From Epinephelus fuscoguttatus (Eukaryota > Chordata > Actinopteri > Perciformes > Serranidae): 64,000 nt of DNA. Positions 23,870-36,400 of the stretch are shown in pieces. A program made the translations under genes and the position numbers. The first letter of the stretch is position 1. Every line of letters starts with the position of its first letter. The notes below the pieces were generated by a model that ran no database searches, had not been told where the DNA came from, and worked only from the letters and a program-made list of their open reading frames with translations. The stretch spans positions 34,650,043-34,714,042 of the forward strand of contig NC_064754.1 in NCBI RefSeq assembly GCF_011397635.1, in the 5' to 3' direction.

Positions 23870-24446
23870 ATGAGGGGGAGAAGAGGAAGGCCGCCCAAAC
23901 AAGCAGCTGTGATGCGGGAAGGTTCACCCGGGCCAGTCCGCGGCTCTCGGGGCAGCAGGAGTAGAGGGATGCGTGGACGGGGAAGGGGCAGAGGACGCGG
24001 CCGGGGACGGGGAGGAAGTGGCGGTGTTTGCGGCACTGGTTCTGCGGAGGTGGATACAGAAATCTCCGGCCGAGAGAACTTTCATTCGTCCCGGGGCCGC
24101 AGGAAAGTTGGAGCCTCCACCACGGCGGCGGCCGCGGCATCGCGGGGCAGAGGAGGGAGAGGGAGAGGCAGGGGGTCGAGAGGCAGCCGCGGCGGTAGAG
24201 GCGGAGTGAGGCGGCGGCCTCAAACCAAGGTGGTCTACGACGACAACAGCGACGAGGAGGATGATAATTTAAGCTACAGGTCAGACGAAGATGAACTCCT
24301 GAACGACAACCCTTCGTCGGATCTTGAAGAAGAGGAGGCCTTGGGAAACGACTCTGACTATCTGGAGGAACTACCAGATGATGATGATGCCAGCTACTGT
24401 ACCGAGAGTAGTTTTAGGAGCCACAGCACGCTCGGTAGCACCCCAG
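23870..24446 (+). CDS. bptf: bptf exon 1: start codon, RG-rich and acidic N-terminus
   Basis: The start MRGRRGRPPKQ equals human BPTF and includes an AT-hook-like GRP core. Human has proline-rich tracts next; here there is a run of Gly-Arg dipeptides (about 50-60) and a second RGRGGRGRGRG block near 85-110, resembling RGG/GAR nucleic-acid-binding regions. An acidic stretch follows (DEEDD, LEEEE, PDDDDASYCTESSFRSHST), strongly conserved with human. Upstream sequence is open in this frame back to 23567 but has no ATG, so 23870 is the start. Confidence 0.93.
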
Positions 24447-27400
24447 GTACGTTGGTTTGCAAGTGCACGCACTTTTGCACCGCAGGTTTGCATAACTTAA
24501 AGTCTGTGTTTTATTTTTTAGCTCAGTACAGAAACCAAGCCGCATTGTTCAAAATGGAGCTTGCACTCAGAAACAGGCCTTTGTTTACCGTGTGCTCTGC
24601 TTGCCACTGGTTTGCAGGTCTGCCCCACGCTTCACCCGGCTCCCGTGTTTCGGACTTTTTGTCTCATCAGCACATTTTTGTTGTCATTTTTAATGAATAA
24701 TTTATTCGTGCTTTTTCCTCCCGTGCGCGCCGTATTTAACGTGTCTACATACACACGTAGAAACAGGATATATGAACTGTATTTGTCACTTTCCATTCAT
24801 TCCATTCATTCAACATCTCTACTTGTGAAAGTACAGTATAGTACGTGCAGTTTGTACTATGTAGACTACGCGCCATCAAAACACGCAGTTTGTAAACACA
24901 GTTTCACACTGCCATCGGATTAATAGTGCATAGGTCTACTTTTTGTAAGGCTGTAGTACTGTCAGATATATAATCTTATTTTGTCACGCAGTCATTTAGA
25001 TCATTTAGACCTTTGCACCTTGTTCATCTCTGTTTCTGAAGACACATTTTTGTTGCATACTGTCACTACATGAGTTTGACAGGCCTTTGTTTTGAGGAGA
25101 GGCGCTCTTTTTTTGCACTTGTTGCAAACATCAACTCGTTACAATATTGCGTGGTGCACCGTTACCATAGTAACCACCGTGTTTACCAGGTGAGCAAATT
25201 AGAGCCATCACGGCCCCACTCATGGACAGTCATGTTTATAAAGTGGTGTCTGCAAAAATCTGTTGACATCACACCTGCTATGTAAAACAATGCACTGGAA
25301 GCAGTGTGCCAGCTACTGGAGGTAATTCTACATAGGATTAGAAAAATTGTGAAAGGGTGATCCAGCATTTCAGTATCTGTTCAGCAGAAAAGGTCAACCC
25401 TTTCTGATATCTCTGTTGTATCAGACTTGCCCTTTCTTGTTGGGATGCAATTTCCTTTGAAACAAAAATGTTCTTTGGAAAGAAACATTAAAGTGTGGGT
25501 TGTATTTCCTGATTTATTCACTCTATAACACCTCGCTACATTCTGATCAGGCTTAGATGCCATTTAAGTGGTCCAGGGATTACTCACATACCTCTCAACT
25601 TCCAATGGCCACTCTGGCTGCTTTTTATAAAGACATGTGAACATGGCAGCATTGTGCAGCCAAGTGTGAGGGGTCTTTCGTAAGACCAGTGGGCTAGACA
25701 TTGCTGTGCTTTCACTGCCATTGACATGCATACACACATATACATGCTGTTTTCAAACACATTGCACACCCACACACATGCCACCTTTACACATTTTCCC
25801 TGTGTTTGATGCAGAATAATGCACCAGCGATGGTCAGCCCCTGTTTGACCCATTCACACAAGATTGCTGTCACAGATTAATCCCTGGATGTCACCATTTG
25901 TAAGGCAGCCAGTTCTGCCACTTCAGTCCCATCACTGTCTCAGTTTACACATCAATGCTAAACCACAGAATCATACTAGAGCTAATACAAATATATTTGC
26001 AAAGCAGTTATCGACATCCAGTTCATCAGCGGTTGCTGCAGTGTTTGCATGGAACATACAGCATGGCAGACAGTGTGGATAAGATGGTGTAAATTTATAG
26101 GATTTGTTGATTTGGTCTCCTTGTGAAAAGTTTGTGCAGCACTGTATAATAATGCCACAGTATCTTTGAGATTGAGAGGAGCACATGAGGAGGCTAGAGG
26201 AACACACCAATCTACTATAAGTGGGTATGATTAGTGAATAGTATTAGTATACTAATCCTACAGTGATTAAAGAAATGCTTCTTCACCCTGTTATAACAAC
26301 ACCGAGCAGTGTCAGGAGAGCATTCAGCCCTGGTAAGGAGCAGGGTCACGGGGCCAGGTTGAGTGACCTGCACTGACCCATTCACATAAAATACAAATGC
26401 AGGCTTATTTCAGGTAACTGTGTTCAGAAATGGTTAATATACACAGACATCAAAGGTAATATGCAGGTACAGTGCATAAGCTGCACCATCTGCATTAATT
26501 ACACAGTTGACAAAAGGCAGGCTTACAAATCCAGTGGGAGCATTTAGCTTATTGTCTTGGGACAAGTATGTGCATGTCTACCTTTTATACTGTGACTTCT
26601 CCTGTGTCACGCTGTAATAGAAATAACGTCATTCACATTAAGACAAGTTTGTGATTCCCGTCAGTATTGGGCAATTTATGTGTCACATATATTTGAAATC
26701 GATTGGGTGTTGGCATCCAAATTCTATTGGTACACTGTTATTGTGTACATTTTATTAGAACCAAATTTGGATTATTGGTGGCACTTTGAGATTCCTCTTG
26801 GGGATCCCCATGTGACACCAAGCAAAGTGAAGCAAGGAATCTAGTCGTATTGCCTATCTGCCCAGGTGTATCCTCCTTTACAAGTGCAAAATCAGAGAGT
26901 GCGAGTCAAGGGGGTATCAAGGATGCTAAAAAGTCTAGACTTTAGGTTGCATTGAATAATGGAAAAGGTTTATACAGTAGCTCAGTCCTTTGTGGTACAC
27001 AATGCACCTGATGAAAATGCCCACAGCTGCCATGTTTAAACATGTTGTGTTCAATGGTCCTTTTATTAATATGCCACCCTTTTCTCACTCCTGGCTCTTT
27101 TCCTCTCACTTCTTGCAGGCCGGAGAAAGAATCGGGCATTGCGACCGCAGTCTCCCATTCTTGAGGCAAAGGACATTCCTCCCCTGGAGCTTCCCAAGTC
27201 CTCTGAGGACCTCCAGATTCCTACCTCACAGCTCCTCAATGTATCTGCCATCTACGAAGTCCTCCGTAACTTTGGCTCAGTGCTGCGGCTCTCCCCGTTT
27301 CGCTTTGAGGATTTCTGTGCCGCGGTGGCCAGCCAGGAGCAGTGCACACTGCTGGCAGAGACCCACATCTCCCTGCTCAAAGCTATTCTCAGAGAGGAGG

Positions 27401-30400
27401 ACACTTCCAACACCACATTTGGTCCCACTGACGTGAAGGATTCTGTCAACTCAACTCTGTATTTTGTGGATGGTATGACCTGGCCGGAGGTGGTGCGGGC
27501 GTACTGTGAGAGCGACCCGGAGTACAGGCACATTCTGCCTTTCCAGGAGAACGAGGATTATCCGTATGAACCGTTGGAGAGCAAAATCAAAGTTCTCCAG
27601 TTTTTGGTGGACCAGTTCCTGGCGACCAACATTGCCCGGGAGGAGCTAATGTCGGAAGGTGTGGTTGCCTACGACGACCACTGCAGAGTGTGCCATCGCC
27701 TTGGTGACCTGCTGTGTTGCGAGACATGTTCAGCCGTTTACCATCTGGAGTGTGTGAAGCCGCCTTTGCAGGAAGTGCCGGAAGACGAGTGGCAGTGTGA
27801 GGTGTGTGTGGCACACAAGGTACCTGGCGTGGCGGACTGCATCCCAGAAGTGCAGAAGAGCAAACCATTTATTCGACAACTGCCTGTCGGTTATGACCGA
27901 CATCACCGAAAATACTGGTTCCTTAACCGCCGCGTTGTTGTGTAAGTTCATCACACTTACACCACTTGTACCAAAGTTATTGCAAACGATTCGACCTTAG
28001 AGGAGTCAGTGTGAGTGACTTATTGTTGATCCAGTTTTGAACACTGATAACATGCCATTTTGTATTTAAAACAATTATTAGTCTAAGTTCCTGAAATATT
28101 CAAAAAATCCTGAAACAATTGGTGAGGACTGAGTGTGTACAACATGTTTAATTGATATTTATTCAATCATCTTGGTCTCTCAGATTGTTTTTCCCTCAAG
28201 AGTCCTTGCTCAAGTAGCTGCGTATTACAGTACACAACCAATTCACACCGTTGCCCAAATTGCCATGATTTCATATTGTCAGAGAGTATTTGGCTGCAGG
28301 AGTAATTAATAGAAAAGTGTCCTTTAAAGCAGTTTAATTAGCTCTAAGGCAGTGAGTGTCCACAGTTGTCACATAATTCTGCATCATAGAAAGTGTTTGT
28401 GAATGTCACAATCCATCTGCATGTTCAGTTAAAAACAACACCATGAAGAACAGAGTTATGGCCAGTAATTCTGTAATAACGTTTCTGCACACTCATGTAC
28501 TGTAATTTATGATACAGTATATACTGAAGCTGCTGTCTATGCAGCTGATGTACCACAGTATTTGTGGGTCAGTTTACTTTGTCCCAGCCACTAATGAGCA
28601 CGTGTTCAACCTGCATCCGAACCCCGCGCCATTCCTGAGAGAATTAGAGCCAAGATGAAATGAAAATGCCCTTTAACCCTTGGAGATCACATTCCCCGAT
28701 CATATTAACAGTATATCCTTAAATCATGTCTCCTCAACTGTTAGAGGAACAGAGCCATTCATTAGTTAGCTTGCTAGCAACAGCGTGGCATGTCACTGTG
28801 TCTTCATGGTTATGGGCCTGCTGGCTGGAATTTATCCACTTTAAGGAAAGTGGCATCAGTTGCAGCTCCAGATTATTATACGCCAGTGTACTGCATCAGC
28901 AACTAGTGTTACATGGAGCTCACAATGGACTGCATCTTTCTCTCTCCCTGACTGATACTACTATCCTGTCCCTTAACACCACTGGGGCCTCTCTATTAGG
29001 ACAAGACCACTTTTCAACAATCAGATCATATCCTCCTCACGTTATACCCCGCCTGCCTATCCCGTGTCACTTGGATACAAGTCACGATACTGAAGCTAGA
29101 TACTCTTGAACTGCCATTTCATCCGGACTTTACATTAAATTTCTAATCCCAAATAGTTGTCCGGTGTTCAAAGCCAGGCACGTTCAACCTGAGTTAAACC
29201 CAGGTCAGCAGAAGGGTCATGAGTGACCTGCATTGACACATTAGAATTGACTGTTTGCATTTGAAAAGCCAGTAGTTAGAAAAGCAAACGTGCATACCTA
29301 AGATTTGTTTAATGAGAATATTGTTGCAGAACACTACAGGTCTAAAGCCTGGGAAATCTCCCAGTGAACAACCTCCATATGCCATGTGTTAAACCACGAT
29401 GTAGCTGCAGAAATGTGCAAAGAACACCACATTGTAGCACTGCTGTACTTTTATTCCCAGAGTAAAAAAACATTGAGTGCTGCTTAGGTGCAAAGTAAAA
29501 CAGGCCACAAACTTAGGGCCTCACATATGAGTACAGATCTGCATGGCTGTTAGACACACTGTTTAATAAAGCAAAATAATTGCACCCATCCATAGGATTT
29601 AACATAACTTGACCATCAGCAGTATTGGGCCCATACATTAGCAAATTATCTTGGTATTGAGCAGTCACAGATGGTGTGTGTGTGCTGGGTCAGCAGCAGC
29701 AGAAGGACTGCTACATAAACCATAAAAGAGCATGGATCACCTAAACAGTAAGATTTAAAAGGGTAGGTGGCCCGAGGTTTGTCGCTGCTGCATTTCAGCC
29801 CCTATCTTTTTTTTTCTGCTTCGTCCTGCTCTCCAAATTGGTCTCCAGCAGGTGCTGCGTTACCGATCTTCACAGAGGCTGTATGTGTTTGTATACAAGT
29901 AGTGTGCACAGAGGAAAGTTTGTGTGACTGGATGTACGTGCAATGAATGATGTGCCCAGAAGTAAAGTGTATGTGTGTGCACGTGCCTCCAGTGAGGTCC
30001 TGGAAGGATGCTGAATAGACACTGCTGTTACACAGCCTCAGTGTGCAGTGCCTCGGCATGGACCATGCTGAGCAAAAAGCTGTCAGATATTCCTCTCTGT
30101 TGCTGCTGATACACAAACTCTAAGTCTAAAATGCGAAAAATGTCCTTTTCAATATTTCTTGTTGTGGTGGGCTTTGCAGAAGATTAGGCTTCCTGCTAAT
30201 CAGTACAGTTCACCCTCAGTATCCCACAGGTACGCACATTTTCATTGGAAGCTCAGAGAGAGCAGATTATTTCACAGACTATTGGAAATTCTCAGTTTTT
30301 TAATAATTTAGATTAATATTAAATTCATTTACATAGATGAGTAGGGCCAGGCAACCATTTAGTAGAAAGCAGACCACACTGTACTCTAGTATTTAGTTTT

Positions 30401-33400
30401 AGAAAGCTCAGTCTAAATGTGGGTTGTCAAACGATTCATTTTTTTAAATCACTGAATTTCAACAGATAATCATAATTACCACATGTTTAAAATTGCATTA
30501 TTTTGTATTTCAAAACAGTTTTGAAGTTCATATCAACAAGGTAAATCGATTCCTACCAGAGTGTCTTGATTTGGAATTAACTGAATGCAAAAAAAATTAC
30601 TTTCGGTTTCAGTTTAGTCGCATGCTGTGATTCATATAAGTCCTGTATACATGAAACTATTGTTCTCCCCAACTGTGAGGCATATGACTGCTCACAGTAT
30701 GCCAACCTGAGGATGTCCCTGAATCTTCCATGATGTTGGCTGGTCTCCAGTCAGTTGCCACCCATTTAGCAAGCTCTGTAGTTATGTTCTTTAATGTAGT
30801 TTCATCCACAGGTCTGTGGCAATTTGCACACTCCAAAATAGTGCTTTGCCAGCTTTGGCGATACGGTTGCCTGCTGATGTCAGTCTGATTAGCTGCACCT
30901 CGAAAGCATTTCGGTGATGTTTTAATTTTGTTTTACATAAGATGCATATTACCTTTTGACTTGTCAACAGAACCTACTAGGAGTTTTTTAAAGTATAGTG
31001 AGCCATTCAAAAGTGCAAAGGTGTCGATATTTTCCATCACTGTGGCAGCTTGACTACAAGTAAGAGTGTGTTGAAGGGACAAAATAGCAGCACATGTTTA
31101 ACATGATTTAAAAATTAAAATTATGCAGTATGTTTAGTATGTTAATTGCAACATGATTAAAGTGTTAACACTCCCCCATTCCATTACATAAAATACGCCT
31201 CTCTGTCATTTTTCATACTGACGAGTGAGTTTGGCGAAGTGAGATGAGGAACACATTGAAATCACAGTGTAGTAGACCGTTTTGATGCGTGCAAGTTCTT
31301 TATTGGACTTATTGTTCTGCATTTTCCAACGACACCTTGCATGTTTTGCTCAGCTGTTCACACCTGCTCATATTATTTTGGTTGTGTAATGGATGTGTTG
31401 TTCCTCGTCTATGACATGAATATGACAGCATTGTATCACCAAAAAAAAGATGGGAATAGGTATCAACATTTTTTGTGAGGTCCGCTGTTTTGATTTGCGA
31501 CAGGGTGGTGCAGTGGTTAGCATTGTCGCCTTAAGGCAAGAGGGTTCTGGATTTTGTTCTGTGTTGGGTTTTATTGTTCTCCCTGTGTCAGGGTTTTCTC
31601 CCAGTTCTCTGGCTTCCTCTCATGATCCAGTGATAAGAATTATGGGTTGTTTGGTGACTTTAAATTGCCTATAGGTATGAATGTGAGTGTGAAGGGTTGT
31701 TTGTCTGTATGCCTCAGACCTGTGATAGTCTGGCGACCTGTTCAGGGTGTTCCCGCCCCTCGTCCAGTGTCAGCTGGGATAGGCTCCAGCCCCGCTGCGA
31801 TCCTGAATAGGATAAGCGGTTATGGATAATGAATGACTATGTTGATGATAATCAATCAAGCAGGCTACCCATAAAAATTAACGTTTACAGGGGATGGATC
31901 TGCCAGACTAAATGACAGCCTAGTACCTGGTACACTTCAAAAAGTAATTGCCACCATGACAAATGTCCCGTTGCCTCTAATTAACGTATAGCTCATTTAT
32001 ATTCACAAGTTTATGTGTCAAAGACAATACGCTTGAATTGAAATCAATGTGATGTAAACATTTAGATTTAGACAACTGGATATTCTGCAGTTCAGTTGGA
32101 AAAGTCAAACAAATGTATGACATGATAAAAGACAAACAAATGGCATTAAACACATGAAGCCACATAACAGCATATGTTTTACAGTTTTGTCACTGTTGAG
32201 TCTCCTAATTTTTTCCCCTCCCGTCTCCTCTCTCATGTCTCCCCTACAGTGAGGAGGATGGTGAGCAGGAGGACAAAGCCATCTGGTACTACAGCACCAA
32301 GGTAAATGCAGCTCATCATTTTCTCTTACTGGGGCTGTATCCTCCTCACACAATAAAACTGAATTATTTAGTTTCAAAGGACTCTTGTTACTCTTCTTAA
32401 TTTCTTACATGCTGTGGTTACAATCCTGCTTTTTCTTTAATGAGCAAAATACATCCAAACATTCCCTGTTTTTTGGCAGTGTGGCTGTCACATCTTGTGC
32501 TGCACTTGCTGAGCTCTCCCTTAACTCTGCTCAATCCCAGGTCCAGCTAGCTGAGCTCATAGATGGTTTGGATAAGGAATACTGGGAGGCCGACCTGTAT
32601 GCAGCGCTCGAGGAGATCAGGGACGAGGTGCACGCCCATATGGACATCACTGAGGACCTAACCAACAAGGCCCGTGGCAGCAACAAGTGTTTCCTCACTG
32701 CTGCAAATGGTAAAAAGTTCTTCATTCTTACTCCATTAGAATTTCCAGAGAAACTGAAATGCTTTTTGCCACTGAGTTTAATCATCAAATCAGCGGAAGG
32801 AGGATTTTTTTCCCCCCTTTCTCTGTCTTCCCACTCCTCTGCCTACTTCCCCCCCAATACTCATGAATGCCACCCAGTCATAGATGGCTGGGCCATAGGA
32901 ATCAACCCAGCTATTATGTAACCTTACTCTGATCCCAATTTGGCCAGAATCCAGCACTTGAGCTTCCTTTCAGTCCCTCGTCCATTCCTCCGTGTCTGTG
33001 GGGTGTCCACATGATCCATGTGTGTGTTTTTTGCTACTGTCTCGGTGCAAATGATGCACTTGTAAGCAAATCATGCGTGGGTGGAAACTAGTGCTTCTAT
33101 CAAGCGTCTGCTATGCACAGATAAGTTAAAGGTTCTCACTCACAGCTGAGTTTAAGCCTTTTACCTTCAGGAAGTAGATAATCCAGGAAAATAAAAATTG
33201 TATGCTACTTGAAGGAATGAATACAGCTTTTGTCAAACTTTTCCAAACTGGCAGCAGCTTCATCATCCCTCATTTTTTTATTTTGCTCATGCACAGTACC
33301 AGCTAGCTCAGCAACATCTCAAAAATGTAACTGTGAACTTAACACACTAAATACTTAAGATACACAAGTTAATAATTGGTCAGGAGTCAGCCCCTCATTA

Positions 33401-36400
33401 ATTTGGGTCTGCTCTTGTTACCTCCACCAAGGAGGTTATGTTTTTGCCGGCGTTGGTCTGTTTGTTTGTCTGCAAAATATCTCAAAAAGTTATGAACGGA
33501 TTTTGATGAAAGGTGGATAATGGGACAAGGAACAGATGATAAAAATTTTGGTGGTGATCGGTTGAAGCAAAGTGGATGAAATAATAAATTACAGCCTCAG
33601 CAGCAATTCCAATTTCTAAAGACGGTGAACATAGCACATCTTGTTATACTTGCTAAATATTGTAATTCTAAAGTTGAAATTAATATTCTGTGTTGGAAAA
33701 AAGAAAGTGAAAAATACAAAAAAACATTATATTCTGTGTTGGTACAAAATAAAAACGAAATAAATACACCACAGTGTCTCCATGGTGAAGGCATATATAA
33801 CCTAATAATGATAGTGATGTAAATAACCTAATTGTGATGTAGGCTACAAAATCTGATGCAGAGGGGGAGGGAATATCACCTACTTGGCCGGGGTCTGCGC
33901 TCTCTGAGTGCTTTTCTAGTTAGAATATTTGGCAGCTGTTTCCCCAATTAAACCATAAGATTGCTTTAAAAATGATAATATGTTAAATAATAAGTTCTAT
34001 AATGTGGAAAGCAGATATAGACTTCTAAATTCTATTTCTACTGTTTATAAGCTCAGTTTTTATATAGAGTTTCCGTATGAGTGTCACATATAAATGTGAG
34101 ATATTTCGTCCAGCTTGGTGACAAGTGTGACGCTGAAGATATACTCTGCCATCCAGTGTTATTATATTTCTGTATAAGCGGTTAGGGGAACTGTAGGTTT
34201 CAGTCCTGCCCCTGCATTTGTAAGCCAGCAGTGATGAAGCAAAAGGAAACGGTAAACATACAAGCTGGTGTTTCCTGTTTTGTGTATCACTAAAAGACAA
34301 CCCTCAACATTTGCATACAGTAATATTTGATCTGATTGATGCCTGATTTCCTTTTTGAACGAGGCAGACTGAATACTGGCAGATAATCATGTCCAGCATA
34401 TTAAACATACACAAATCAACCACAGAATGTCTCGTCAATGCTGTTGTGCCACACAGACACACACAGTGTTGTCTGCGTAAGTTATAAAGTACAGATCAGA
34501 GTCAACTGGGATTTTTTTTGGTGTTTCCTTGTTTCCTGAGAATTTCAATTTCAGGATTGGAAGTTTTTCTGTTTCCTTTGTGCTGTCCTGCTCACATTGT
34601 TCTTGATGATTTAATGTAGGCTATAATAGGATAATGAACTTAATGTCTGTAACTTTAACATGCTTCCCTCCATCCCTGCTATGTTCATTTTTTTTTTTTA
34701 CAAGTTTCCCATGAGTGCAGATGGCGGTTGTGGTGTAGTGGTGCTACCAATGAGTCATACTCGACTGTATCAATGACCTAACGTGCTGCTTATCTCTCAG
34801 TATGTGCCTATCATGCTGCTACACATATTAATGCTGTAATGATCAGTCTAAAACAAAGCAGGATGCCATTGTGATTAAGCCCTTATTAGAATCCTGTAAA
34901 CAGTTTGCTGCTTCTGCCATTTGTGAAGTCTAACCAAGGAAGTCTGTGGGAAAGTAATTCCGTATCTTGTCCTAGTTTTGGGGTTGAAGTATAAAGTTCA
35001 AGCACATCATAATGTGGCTTCCAAAACACTTACTCTTTGTCTGTTAGATTTCATGTTGGTTAAGTTCCAATTGCTGATATCCTGCACTGAATTTTAGTCT
35101 GAGGTTGTTGTTCTACTTTCCCTCCACAACTTGAATCTGCTTAATTCACACCTTTCTGGCTTCTTATGTGTACTTTGTGATTTATTCATCATTATACCTG
35201 TTTCTTTGAGTGTGTTATTATGGGCATTTTGACACATTTCATTAGAAAAGCTGTATGGAAAGGGCAACTTTTGATATAACTTCCTCAGCTGCGCAAAAAA
35301 ATATTTTATGGTGGTAGCCTTTGTTGAATAAGAGTTGATAAATGGGATATGGAAACACCTTTGCCGAATTAGTTCTGATGTAGCAAACATTAAACACACA
35401 CAACTGATCAACTGTTTCCACTATCTTCCCTAACATTCCCATAAAATCATAATTTGTCTTTATTTCCAAACGTGGCCAATACTAGCTGACATGAAAGAAC
35501 AGTTAAAACTTGCCCAATTGAAACAAAGTCCTAATGACTTCTTCCTTTTTTTCTTGCTGCAAGGCGACTTGTTTTGTGTCTGGCTCGCGACCCTTTCCCC
35601 TTTTTCTCTGTTTCCTGTTTGGTTACTGCTGTATGTACAATGTAGCCTATACCTTTAACTTCTGACAGAACCACGCTTTGTGCAGCCGAATTTATTCGCT
35701 CCAAACCAGTTGATGGAAACGTGCCTAATGAGCATTTATTTTTACCAACATTTGAAGTTGGCTTGACAATAGAAACGAAATACGTCTACTGTTGAATAAC
35801 ATTTTAAACTGATTAATTTCCTCTACGTTTTGCGTCTTGTAAAGGGTGTTCTCAGTATGTTCTTTATCATTTTGATGGATTACTTTGTTTGCTTTGTTGT
35901 TGAATTGAGTGTGATTTCATGATAATTACACACTATATTTATTGCCTCAGCCTTTAATTTCTTTTGTCTCAAAACTATTGTCTTCTGTTTACACCATCTT
36001 CTTTTTTTCAGAGGAAATCCTGGAGCGGTTGCGGGCTAAGAAGGAGGAGGAGCTGGAGGAGGTGAAGAGACGGGCAGCTGAGGAGGCCCAGAAAGCACGG
36101 CTGGAGAGGGAGAAGAAGGAAGTGGATGTGGAGAAGGAAGATGAAGAGGCTAAATTGAGGGATGAGGGTCAACAGGAGAACAAGGTCAAAGATCTGACAG
36201 AGGAGGAGGAGACAAAAGAAGAGGCCACGGAAGAGAAGAAGGATGGTGGAGGTATTTTTGTTGTTTTTAATTCAGAAACTGACGAACACAATGAAATTTG
36301 TAGCCCACAGTAATGATAATAGCTACATAATGTTGTTAAGTGTGACCGAAAAGCTGTTCCTCTGGGTCTCAGTGCCTCCGCTCTGTTCTGTTTTTGAGCC

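Noticed and set aside
23707-24223. Three minus-strand ORFs of about 100-120 codons over bptf exon 1.
   Set aside because: They are Pro/Arg-rich shadows of the GC-rich Gly-Arg coding sequence with no family motifs.
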